64,000 nucleotides of DNA from Gemmatimonadota bacterium. Lineage in GTDB: Bacteria; Gemmatimonadota; Gemmatimonadetes; Longimicrobiales; Gaopeijiaceae. The notes under the pieces are model-generated. The model saw nothing but the letters and a program-made list of their open reading frames with translations. It did not search any database and was not told where the DNA came from. Below are positions 1-8,322 of this stretch, in pieces. The position numbers and the translations under genes were made by a program. The DNA is taken from assembly GCA_022826565.1 (NCBI GenBank), contig JAJDUP010000035.1:360498-424497 (forward strand), read 5' to 3'. Positions within the stretch are counted from its first letter, which is position 1. The number at the start of each line of letters is the position of its first letter.

Positions 1-437
1 CACACCGGATTGCGCCCGTCGGGGCCGAAGACCGAGGTGGTTATCCCCTGCATGACCAGGTTGTGCGCGCGGCGCCCATCGATGTTGTCTGACGCGAAGG
101 CCCGGTCGGCGTGGGAGTGCATGTCGATGAAGCCGGGCACGACGTACTTGCCGGTAGCGTCGATGATTCGGGTCGCAGTCGCGCCGGGGAGCTTGCCGAT
201 GCTGACGATCCGGTCGCCGGTGATGCCGACGTCGGCGTTGAAGGCGGGGCTACCCGAGCCGTCGAGGACCATGCCGCCACGGATGAGGAGGTCGAACTGC
301 TGGGCGGCGGCCGGGGTGGGAGGCGCAGCCATCGCGAGCGCGGCCGCGCCGAGCACGGTGCGGGCAAGGACGGCGGCGCGGGTGGCAGGCGTGGCCAGGA
401 CGAAGGGGATGCTGAGCGGGCGGGCGAAGTAGCGCAT
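1..437 (-). CDS. N-acyl-D-amino-acid deacylase-like amidohydrolase, 5' part only
   Basis: About 145 residues of the N-terminus are visible; the gene runs off the left edge. The start is the ATG at 437. A signal-peptide-like segment ends near AAAQQ (about residue 42). It is followed by FDLLIRGGMVLDGSG, typical of the composite beta-sandwich of metal-dependent amidohydrolases, and by PGFIDMHSHAD, which holds the HxH metal motif. DGRRAHNLVMQGITT just before the edge is the part most like D-aminoacylases. The family removes acyl groups from N-acyl-D-amino acids, and an exported copy would act on peptide or cell-wall fragments. It lies just downstream of vapC on the same strand (2 bp gap) but is probably unrelated to it. 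The substrate is inferred from the family. Confidence 0.8.
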   Translation of the reverse strand, partial: MRYFARPLSIPFVLATPATRAAVLARTVLGAAALAMAAPPTPAAAQQFDLLIRGGMVLDGSGSPAFNADVGITGDRIVSIGKLPGATATRIIDATGKYVVPGFIDMHSHADRAFASDNIDGRRAHNLVMQGITTSVFGPDGRNPV

Positions 438-439
438 GT

Positions 440-825
440 TTACCACAGGACGGGTGCGGGGTACCCGGCGATCGCTTCATCCGGCGTCACGATCGTCAGG
501 CCGTAGAGGATGGCCTGGGTCACCAGTCCGCGGTCGAAGGGATCGCCGTGAAGCGGCGGAAGGAGATCATCGCGGGCGACGGCTCGCTCGTCAAATGGAA
601 GTGGCCGCAGCCCGAGCCACTCGCGGCGGCTCTGCACGTAGTGTCTCGGGGGCATGGGTAGCGGGAGACGGCCGATACGGTACTTGATCGATATTTCCCA
701 GGCCGACAACGCGCTGAGGTAGACTTCGTTCGCAGGGTCGCGGCACGCCGATTTCGCGGCGCCGGACAGTCTCGGGTCCGCCGCGGCCAGCCACAGGAAT
801 GTGCAGGTGTCGACCAGGAGGCCCA

Positions 826-826
<1 letters not shown>
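440..826 (-). CDS. vapC: VapC-like PIN-domain toxin
   Basis: A 128-residue PIN-domain protein, the usual VapC length. It begins LLVDTCTFLW with the first acidic residue at D6, has SAWEISIKY (E44) in the middle, and HGDPFDR (D95, D98) near the end. These are the expected Mg-binding acidic positions of PIN ribonucleases. The start is GTG at 826, whose G is also the last base of the upstream antitoxin stop codon, so the two genes are translationally coupled. The family cleaves specific RNAs (tRNA or rRNA) when its antitoxin is lost. The real RNA target cannot be read from the sequence. Confidence 0.88.
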
Positions 827-1185
<359 letters not shown>

Positions 1186-2280
1186 TCACTGGCCGATGGC
1201 AGCCGCCCTAGCCTCTGCAACCCGGTCCAGCGCCCACCGGGCATGCTCGCGAACCAGCTCCGACCGGTCGCGCGCCGCCCGCTGCAGCACGGGACCAGCC
1301 TCCTCCGCACCCCAGTTGCCCAGCGCCACGCACACATTCCGCAGCAGGCCGTTCCGCCGAGCCCGCGAGACCGGCGAGTCGCGGAACTCCCGCTGAAAAC
1401 CCTTGCCGGACATGTCCAGCAGCCGCGTGGCAAGGTCGATCAGCCCCGGGTTGTCCAGTTCGGTGCGGGGGGAATACGCGGACTCCGACGTGGGCGTGGA
1501 AAACCGTTCGTTCCACGGACACACCTCCTGGCAGATGTCGCAGCCGAACACCCGGTTGCCGATCGCGGGGCGGAGTTCGCGCGGGATCGGTCCCTTCAGC
1601 TCGATGGTGAGATACGAGATGCAGCGCGTGGCATCCATGACGGGGGCGCCGGAATCGTCGCGGCCGAGGAGGGCGCCGGTCGGGCACGCGTCCAGGCAGC
1701 GCCGGCAGGTGCCGCAGTGGTCCTCGCGGAACGGGGTGGACGCCTCGAGGCGGAGGTCGGTGAGGAGGACGCCGAGAAAGAAGTACGAGCCCCGGCGCGG
1801 GTGGATGAGCATGGTGTTCTTCCCGAACCAGCCCAGGCCGGCGCGGGCGGCGAGTTCCCGTTCCAGGATCGGTCCCGTGTCGACGCAGGCGCGGCGCCGG
1901 AGGGGCCGTCCCGCGAGGGCTTCGAGGCGGGCCGCGAGGACCTCCAGCCGGTCGCTGACGACGTGGTGGTAGTCGCGGCCGCGGGCGTAGCGGGCGACGA
2001 TCGCGCGGGAGGGGTCGCCGGGTGAGGTGGCGGGCTCGTCGTCCGCGTAGGAATGGGCGACGACGAGCGCGCTCCGGAATCCCGGCAGGGTGAGGTCGAG
2101 GTCCGCGCGGCGCCTCACCGCGTCGGGGCGGGCGAGGTAGGCCATCTCGCCGTGCAGGCCCGCGGCGATCCAGCGGCGGAAATGCGCCATGTGGTCGCTG
2201 CGCTCAAGGTTTACAACACCAGCCATCTGGAAGCCGAGTGCGCGGGCTTCGGCGACTGCCTGTTCGGTGTCGATGGTCAT
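1186..2280 (-). CDS. queG: Epoxyqueuosine reductase QueG
   Basis: A 364-residue cytoplasmic iron-sulfur/cobalamin enzyme for the last step of queuosine synthesis, reducing epoxyqueuosine to queuosine in the tRNA wobble position. Two ferredoxin-like 4Fe-4S motifs are visible: CGTCRRCLDACP (C189, C192, C195, C199) and CDICQEVCPW (C247, C250, C254), with C220 as the likely extra ligand. The central GLGWFGKNTMLIHPRRGSYF block is characteristic of QueG. The C-terminus has HEAT-like helices (ELVREHARWALDRV). Length is normal for the family. The gene stands alone; its neighbours are not queuosine genes. Confidence 0.95.
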   Translation of the reverse strand: MTIDTEQAVAEARALGFQMAGVVNLERSDHMAHFRRWIAAGLHGEMAYLARPDAVRRRADLDLTLPGFRSALVVAHSYADDEPATSPGDPSRAIVARYARGRDYHHVVSDRLEVLAARLEALAGRPLRRRACVDTGPILERELAARAGLGWFGKNTMLIHPRRGSYFFLGVLLTDLRLEASTPFREDHCGTCRRCLDACPTGALLGRDDSGAPVMDATRCISYLTIELKGPIPRELRPAIGNRVFGCDICQEVCPWNERFSTPTSESAYSPRTELDNPGLIDLATRLLDMSGKGFQREFRDSPVSRARRNGLLRNVCVALGNWGAEEAGPVLQRAARDRSELVREHARWALDRVAEARAAAIGQ

Positions 2281-2363
2281 GTACTATTGTTTGCCGGGCG
2301 GGCGCGGGCCGCCAAGTCGGAAGTGCCCGCTGGGGCGCCCGCTCTCAGTCCGAAAGGAATACG

Positions 2364-3527
2364 GTGCCGCTAGTTTCCGGGTCGTGGGCGTCTTGCCGCG
2401 CCGCAGCTGTCGTCGTCGCACTGGTTCCCTCCACCGCGTGCGATGCATTTACGCGGGACTACGACACATGGGTCGACACGCTCTCGACCGGGATGGTCCG
2501 CGTGTACAACCGCGATCTCCTCCGGAGCAGCCCGGAGCCGGATTTCGTCCTGGTCGAAGAACTGCGGTTGGGCCAGGCGACGGGCGGGCCCGCGGGCGAG
2601 GAACCGGAAGTGTTTGGTGATCTTGTCGGACTCGCCGTGGACGAAGTCGGCCGGATCTACGTCGCGGACCGGACAACGCAGGATATCGGTGTCTTTGATC
2701 CAAAGGGACACTTCCTCCGGCGCTTTGGTGGCGAAGGAGAGGGCCCCGGGGAGTTCCGAGGGCTGGCCGGAGTGGCGTGGCACGCCTCGGGAATCCTCCT
2801 GGCCATGGACTTCGATGCCCGGAGGGTCACGGCGTTCGACTCTCTCGGCGAGGTGCTGTCAACGGCGGCGCATCATCAGGCCACCCTCAACCTCCCATCC
2901 GTCTGGCGGACGGAATCCGACACGCTGGGATTCCTCTACGAGCGCGACTGGGATTCCCCGCCCTGGGCCGGGCTCGTTGTCAAACAACGGGTCCTTGCCG
3001 ACATGTCACTGGCTGCGGTGGACACGATCGCGCTGCCGACCCGGGAGGCCGATTTCGATACGATCCCAAGCAGCTGGCGGCCCCTTTGGTCAGTGAACTC
3101 CGAAGGGAGCATCTGGCACGGCAACATCGGCAGATTCCGGTTCTACAGGGCCACGATCCGGGGGGACACAACCCTGGCCGCGGAGCTGCGGCGACCGACG
3201 CCTCGGCTGGAAGGGCGCGAGAGGGACAGCCTCGGCGCCGCATGGGGACTGCCGTCGAATGCGCTCCCCAGATACAAGCCTGTCCTGCGATCGCTCCACG
3301 TCGCCCGGGACGGAAGGCTCTGGGTCTGGAATCCGCATGTGCACCGGAGCTGGGGCCGGTGGGAGGTCTTCGCCGGGAATGGCTACCACCTGGGCCAGGT
3401 GGCCACACCGGTATTGCTGGCCGCCGTGCCCTCACCGGTGTTCGGACATGGCACGATTACAGGCGTCACCGAGGATAGTGCGGGGGTGAAATACGTCGTC
3501 CGCCTGCGCGCGCCCGAAATGGACTGA
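2364..3527 (+). CDS. Propeller-type lipoprotein (6-bladed beta-propeller/NHL-like)
   Basis: A 387-residue protein of unknown function. I place the start at GTG 2364, preceded by GAAAGGA seven bases upstream. This gives a signal peptide ending in a lipobox, PSTAC. An upstream reading from 2238 adds an implausible Arg-rich leader. Blades are visible as LVGLAVDEVGRIYVADRT and IGVFDPKGHFLRRFGGEGEGPGEF, the common NHL/6-bladed-propeller pattern. It diverges from queG with an 83 bp intergenic region. The protein is probably anchored in the envelope; ligand and role are unknown. Its stop codon abuts that of the convergent coiled-coil gene. Confidence 0.75.
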   Translation: MPLVSGSWASCRAAAVVVALVPSTACDAFTRDYDTWVDTLSTGMVRVYNRDLLRSSPEPDFVLVEELRLGQATGGPAGEEPEVFGDLVGLAVDEVGRIYVADRTTQDIGVFDPKGHFLRRFGGEGEGPGEFRGLAGVAWHASGILLAMDFDARRVTAFDSLGEVLSTAAHHQATLNLPSVWRTESDTLGFLYERDWDSPPWAGLVVKQRVLADMSLAAVDTIALPTREADFDTIPSSWRPLWSVNSEGSIWHGNIGRFRFYRATIRGDTTLAAELRRPTPRLEGRERDSLGAAWGLPSNALPRYKPVLRSLHVARDGRLWVWNPHVHRSWGRWEVFAGNGYHLGQVATPVLLAAVPSPVFGHGTITGVTEDSAGVKYVVRLRAPEMD

Positions 3528-4112
3528 TCAGTTGGCCAGGATGTCCTTCAGGTCGTCGATGCGGGCCACTGTCACATCCTTCAAGTCGGCGATCCGGCTC
3601 GCCGTCACGTTCCTGAAGTCCTCCACTCTGGCCGCCATGACATCCTTCATGTCATCGAAGCGCTTCCCGATGTCGTCGAAGCGGTTGCCCATATCGTCGG
3701 AGCGCTTGCCCATGTCGTCAAAGCGTATGCCCATGTCGTCGAAACGCTTGCCCATGTCGTCAAAACGGTTCCCCATGTGGTCAAAACGCGTCTCGACACG
3801 CCGTTCGACATCCCGGATGTTCCGACCGATCGCCCTGTGAGCGTCCCGGCTCTCGGTCCGCACCAATTCGATCTCGGTCCGCACTTCACTGAACCGCCGG
3901 TCCATGGAGCGTTGCATGTCGTCGAATCGCTTGTCGACGGACTTGAAACGGGTGTCTACGGACCTGAACCGCTCATCAACCAGTTCGAATTTCGTCTCCA
4001 TCCATGCCTTCATGTCTTCGAACCGCCTGCCCATCCAGATGCTGATGGCCGTAAAGCCGACGATCAGCACCACCATTTCGGCTGCGAATCCGATCCAATC
4101 GGTCGTTGGCAC
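3528..4112 (-). CDS. Membrane-anchored coiled-coil protein with tandem heptads
   Basis: A 194-residue protein. Residues 8-26 (FAAEMVVLIVGFTAISIWM) form one transmembrane helix. The rest is almost all heptad repeat, first degenerate (FRSVDTRFKSVDKRFDDM), then near-perfect MGKRFDD units around residues 108-155, then looser RIADLKDVTVARIDDLKD. The most regular part is a DNA tandem repeat of 21 bp. A long trimeric or dimeric coiled coil rooted in the inner membrane is predicted. It resembles the loose DUF1640/CCDC90 type of coiled-coil protein but no function can be assigned. It converges on the propeller lipoprotein gene with no spacer. Confidence 0.7.
   Translation of the reverse strand: MPTTDWIGFAAEMVVLIVGFTAISIWMGRRFEDMKAWMETKFELVDERFRSVDTRFKSVDKRFDDMQRSMDRRFSEVRTEIELVRTESRDAHRAIGRNIRDVERRVETRFDHMGNRFDDMGKRFDDMGIRFDDMGKRSDDMGNRFDDIGKRFDDMKDVMAARVEDFRNVTASRIADLKDVTVARIDDLKDILAN
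3648..3791 (-). repeat. 21-bp tandem repeat encoding heptads
   Basis: About seven consecutive 21-bp units inside the coiled-coil gene, each encoding a variant of MGKRFDD (for example MGNRFDD, MGIRFDD, IGKRFDD). The units differ by a few bases, so the array may expand or contract by whole heptads without breaking the frame. Confidence 0.8.
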
Positions 4113-4355
4113 CGTGATGCTCCTGTTCGTTCCCTGGTCTCGTCATTTGTAATACCGTTTGCCAACATCAGGCAAGGGGTGCCATTCGAAGATCGCACAC
4201 CGAGAGAGGCAAGCCCATGGCTGGATGGGACAGACGGACGTTCGAACAGGCACACTGCCCTTGAATCGATTCGCCCAAGCGCCGTGTACGCGCCGGTGCT
4301 ATCCTTGGGCTGCCCATTCCGCCCCGCGGACAGTTGAACTCTCGCTCCCGTTCGT

Positions 4356-5480
4356 ATGAACCTGGACCAGATCCGCAGCTCCTTCCCCATCCTGCAGCGC
4401 CGCAACTACCTCAACTCGTGCTCGCTCGGCGCGCTGTCGAACCGGGCGGAGGACCGCCTGCGCGACTTCACCGCCAAGTGGCACGACCTCGGCGCGTCGG
4501 CGTGGTACGAGCACTGGTGGGGCGCCCTTGGCGACCTCCGCGGCCGGATCGAGGCGATGTTCGGCGCGCCCGGCGGCACGATCGCGCTCATGCCGTCCAC
4601 CTCCGCGTGCCTGGCGGCGGTATCGTCGAGCCTGGACTGGTCGAAGCGCAACCGGATCGTCACCACCGAGCTGGACTTCCCCACCCTGCTCTACCAGTGG
4701 AAGGTGCGCCCCGACGCCGAGATGGTCGTGCTGGAGAGCCACGACGGCGTCCACATCGACCCGCAGCAGTTCGCGGACGCCGTCGACGACCGCACCCTGG
4801 CCATCGCCACGAGCCACGTCTTCTTCACGACCGGCGCGATCCAGGATCTGGGCGCAATCGGCGACATCGCCCGGCGCGCTGGCGCGTACAGCCTGATCGA
4901 CGGCTATCAGGGAGCCGGACAGGTTCCCGTCGACCTCCCCGCGACCGCAGTGGATTTCTACACGTCGGGCCCCCTTAAGTGGCTGTGCGGCGGGCCGGGC
5001 CTCGCCTACCTCTACGTCCGCAGCAACCGGATCAGCGCGCTCCATCCCACGATCACCAGCTGGTTCGCGACCAAAGACCAGTTCCAGTTCAACTCCGGCG
5101 AATTCCGTTATCACGAGGATGCGCGGCGCTTCGAACTCGGCACCCCGGCGCTCGCGACGGTGCACACCTCGCTCGGCGGCCAGGAGATCGTGGACGAGGT
5201 CGGGATGGTGGAGATCCGCGCGCAGAACGTCGCGCTGACCGAGCGGCTGGTGGAGCGGTGCCGTGCGGCCGGATTCTCGCTTCGGGTGAGCGACGAACCC
5301 GGGACCCGCTCGGCGATCGTCCTGGTGCGTCACGACGAGCCCGGCGCCGCGGTCGCGCGCCTCGCCGAGCGCGGGATCATCGTCGACAACCGGCCCGGCG
5401 TCGTGCGCGCCAGCCCGCACTTCTACAACACCCTGGACGAGGTGGACGAGTTCGTGGAGGTGCTGGGCGCAACGTCGTGA
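4356..5480 (+). CDS. Class V aminotransferase / cysteine-desulfurase-like PLP enzyme
   Basis: A 374-residue cytoplasmic fold-type I PLP enzyme. LIDGYQGAGQVP carries the Asp that contacts the pyridine nitrogen (D182), and SGPLKWLCGGPG carries the lysine that forms the Schiff base (K208). The N-terminus (SFPILQRRNYLNSCSLGALS) and C-terminus (VRASPHFYNTLDEVDEFVEVL) match the branch containing isopenicillin-N epimerase-like and kynureninase-like enzymes. No catalytic cysteine loop typical of IscS/SufS is obvious, so desulfurase activity is unlikely. It has no signal peptide, unlike the second class V enzyme at 21159. It lies 107 bp before the M14 peptidase on the same strand. Confidence 0.85.
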   Translation: MNLDQIRSSFPILQRRNYLNSCSLGALSNRAEDRLRDFTAKWHDLGASAWYEHWWGALGDLRGRIEAMFGAPGGTIALMPSTSACLAAVSSSLDWSKRNRIVTTELDFPTLLYQWKVRPDAEMVVLESHDGVHIDPQQFADAVDDRTLAIATSHVFFTTGAIQDLGAIGDIARRAGAYSLIDGYQGAGQVPVDLPATAVDFYTSGPLKWLCGGPGLAYLYVRSNRISALHPTITSWFATKDQFQFNSGEFRYHEDARRFELGTPALATVHTSLGGQEIVDEVGMVEIRAQNVALTERLVERCRAAGFSLRVSDEPGTRSAIVLVRHDEPGAAVARLAERGIIVDNRPGVVRASPHFYNTLDEVDEFVEVLGATS

Positions 5481-5587
5481 CCGGGGCAAGCTGTCCCTGC
5501 GGCTGGACCGGAAGACGGTGCAGACGCGCGCGGATCGTGCAATAGTAGAGCCACCATCCGTCCATCCTCCGACCGAGAGAACCTCCC

Positions 5588-8194
5588 GTGCTATCCACGC
5601 TCGCGCTCGCCACTGTCATGCAGGTGTCCCCCCAGGTGCAGGAACTGGTGCCGGGGACCGACTACGACCCGTCCATCCCCACGCTCGAGGAGGTCGTTGG
5701 ACACGACTTCGGGGAGGTGGTTACGCCGCCGGACGACGTGATCCGGTACATCGAGGCGCTGGCCGAGGCGGCACCCGACCGCACGCACCTCGTCCAGTAT
5801 GCGGAGAGCTGGGAGGGCCGGCCGCTCGTCGTCCTCGTCATCGGGTCCGCCGAACGAATGGCACGTCTCGAGGAGGTGAAGGTGGGTCTCCAGCGGCTCA
5901 GCGACCCGCGCGGGGTCTCCGACGAGGAGACGGAAGCGCTCCTGGCCGAACTCCCGGTCGTCACCGCGCTCATGCATTCGATCCACGGCAACGAGATCAG
6001 TCCCAGCGGCGCGGCCATGGCGGAGGCGTATCACCTGCTCGCGGCGAGGGGGGATGCCGATGTCGACCTGATCCTGTCGGAGTCGCTGGTCCTCATCGAC
6101 CCACTCGAGAACCCGGACGGGCGGAACCGCTTCGTATACCAGAACGAGGTCGCGCAGGCCCGCTGGCCCGACGAGGCCGCCTATTCCGCCGAGCACGACG
6201 AGCCGTGGCCCGGCGGGCGAAGCAACCACTACCTGTTCGACCTGAACCGGGACCTGTTCATCCAGAGCCAGCCCGAGACGCGGGGGAAGGTGGACATCCT
6301 CCTCGAGTATCGACCGCAGATCGTGGCCGACCTGCACGAGATGGGAGGGGACGCAACCTACTTCTTCCCGCCCACCGCCCCGCCCTCCAACCCCTGGTAC
6401 GGGGAGCGGCAGATCGCGCTGATGGACGTGTTCGGGTCGGCGACCGCGGCCCGCTTCGACGAACGCGGATTCGCATACTTCAACCGGGAGGTGTTCGACC
6501 TCTTCTATCCCGGGTACGTCGACATGTGGCCGATGGGGCAGGGTGCGCTCGGCATGACGTACGAGCAGGCAAGCGCCCGCGCACTGCGGTTGAGACGGTC
6601 GGACGGCGACCTGCTCACCTACGGCCAGGGAGTGTTGCAGCACTTCACGGCGGCACTGGAGACGGCACTGACCGCCGCTCGCAACCGCGAACGCATTCTG
6701 CGTGACTACCTCGCCTTCCGGCGCGAGGGCGTCGCCGCAGGGCAGACGGGCCCGGCGGAAATCGTGCTTCACTCGGCCCACGACCCGGGAATGGCCGAGC
6801 GGCTCGCGATAATGCTGGTCGAGAACGGGGTCGAGGCCTTCCGGGCGTCCGGGCCGGTGACGGTTGGTGATCGCTCGCTGTCCGCCGGCTCGAGCTTCAT
6901 CGTCCCACTGGACCAGCCGATGCACGGCTTCATCCACAACCTCCTCGACGCACACGTCCCGATGGAGGAGGACTTCGTGCGCCGGCAGATCGAGCGCCGG
7001 GCCAACCGGCAATCGGACGAGATCTACGACCTGACGGCCTGGAGTCAGTCGCTGCTGTGGGATGTCGAGGCGATCGAGACGGACGCGACCGGGGCGCGCG
7101 GTGAGCCGGTGACTACGGTGGCAACGCTGGAGGCGCCGGAAGCGCTGCCTGCAGCGCTCGTCGGCTACCTGATCCCGTGGGGCACGAACGCGGCCGCGAC
7201 GGTGGTCGAGGCGCTGCGCGAAGGCATTCGCGTCCGGGCGGCGGGTGCCGAGTTCACGCTGGACGGCCGTGAGTACGGAACCGGCACGGCGATCGTCCGC
7301 GTGGCCGAGAACGGGCCGGACATGCCTGCGCGGTTGGGGGAGATCGCGGCCCGGCACCGCGCCGAGGTCGTGGCGATCGATGACGCGTACGTGCGCGAGG
7401 GGATGTCGCTGGGAAGCAGCCGGGTGCGGGCACTGCGCGAGCCGCGGGTGCTGCTCGTCTACGATTCGCCCGGTCAGAGCTATTCCGTGGGCTGGGCGCG
7501 CTATGTCCTCGAGCGCCGTTACGGGCAGCGCACCACGGTCGTGCGGGCTTCGAGCCTGGGCCGCGCACGGCTGGCGGACTACGATGTGGTCGTCTTCCCG
7601 AACGGCAACTACGGCAGCGCCGTCGGCGACGCACTGCAGGATCGCCTGCGGGCGTGGATGCGCGACGGCGGCACGATGATCACCATGGCCGAGTCCTCGC
7701 GCTGGGCGTCGCGGGAGGGACTCCTGGCCACCGAAACAGAGCGCCGCGGCGGCCGCGCCGAGGGCGACGATCCCCCCGATCCCGGCACCCCGGACCAGCC
7801 TATCGAGTACCTGGACGCAATCTCTCCCGACGACGAATCACCCGAGGGCGTGCCCGGCGCGATCCTGCGCACCCTGCTCGACATGGAACACTGGCTCGCC
7901 GCCGGCACCGACGGCGAGATCGGCGTTCTCGTCGAGGGGTCCCGCGTCTTCCGTCCCATCACCCTCGACGAAGGCACGAATGTCGGGCGGTACGCGGACC
8001 TCGACGATCTGGTTCTCAGCGGGATCGTGTGGGAGGAATCCCGACCGCAACTGGCCAGCAAGGCGTTCCTGATTCACCAGCCGGTCGGACAGGGACAGCT
8101 GGTGGCGTTTGCGGAGGATCCGAACTACCGGGCCTACACCGAGGCGACGCAGCTGCTGTTCATGAACGCGGTGTTGCTGGGGCCGGGGCGGTAG
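5588..8194 (+). CDS. M14-family zinc carboxypeptidase
   Basis: An 868-residue protein with GTG start. The M14 domain occupies about residues 45-380. SIHGNEIS gives zinc ligands H133 and E136, ADLHEMGG gives the third ligand H250, and DPLENPDGRNRF and DLNRD are the substrate-binding segments. E326 in MTYEQASARALRL is a candidate general base. The remaining 450 residues include a glutamine-amidotransferase-like segment (VLLVYDSPGQSYSVGWARYVLE; DVVVFPNGNYG) seen in long M14 proteins of this type. The N-terminus is short and hydrophobic (MLSTLALATVMQV), a weak export signal. It probably degrades peptides in the envelope. Confidence 0.9.
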   Translation: MLSTLALATVMQVSPQVQELVPGTDYDPSIPTLEEVVGHDFGEVVTPPDDVIRYIEALAEAAPDRTHLVQYAESWEGRPLVVLVIGSAERMARLEEVKVGLQRLSDPRGVSDEETEALLAELPVVTALMHSIHGNEISPSGAAMAEAYHLLAARGDADVDLILSESLVLIDPLENPDGRNRFVYQNEVAQARWPDEAAYSAEHDEPWPGGRSNHYLFDLNRDLFIQSQPETRGKVDILLEYRPQIVADLHEMGGDATYFFPPTAPPSNPWYGERQIALMDVFGSATAARFDERGFAYFNREVFDLFYPGYVDMWPMGQGALGMTYEQASARALRLRRSDGDLLTYGQGVLQHFTAALETALTAARNRERILRDYLAFRREGVAAGQTGPAEIVLHSAHDPGMAERLAIMLVENGVEAFRASGPVTVGDRSLSAGSSFIVPLDQPMHGFIHNLLDAHVPMEEDFVRRQIERRANRQSDEIYDLTAWSQSLLWDVEAIETDATGARGEPVTTVATLEAPEALPAALVGYLIPWGTNAAATVVEALREGIRVRAAGAEFTLDGREYGTGTAIVRVAENGPDMPARLGEIAARHRAEVVAIDDAYVREGMSLGSSRVRALREPRVLLVYDSPGQSYSVGWARYVLERRYGQRTTVVRASSLGRARLADYDVVVFPNGNYGSAVGDALQDRLRAWMRDGGTMITMAESSRWASREGLLATETERRGGRAEGDDPPDPGTPDQPIEYLDAISPDDESPEGVPGAILRTLLDMEHWLAAGTDGEIGVLVEGSRVFRPITLDEGTNVGRYADLDDLVLSGIVWEESRPQLASKAFLIHQPVGQGQLVAFAEDPNYRAYTEATQLLFMNAVLLGPGR

Positions 8195-8215
8195 GGGGGC
8201 GGGTCGCTGGCCGGG

Positions 8216-8302
8216 TTTGTCGGCCAGATTTCACCGATTTTGGCCGACAAACCGTATAGCTGGCCGGTTGTCGGCCAATTCCGGGCCAAAATGGCCGACA
8301 AA
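8216..8302. repeat. Cluster of four alternating inverted repeats between convergent genes
   Basis: The 10-11 bp core TTTGTCGGCCA occurs at 8216-8226, inverted at 8241-8251, direct again at 8268-8277 and inverted at 8292-8302. The pairs can fold into two hairpins. The cluster lies between the ends of the M14 gene and the convergent LVIVD gene. It could be a bidirectional terminator or a REP/BIME-like element. There is no U-tract of the kind expected for a classical intrinsic terminator. Confidence 0.7.
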
Positions 8303-8322
8303 TGCGCGCAGCCCCATCCCCC

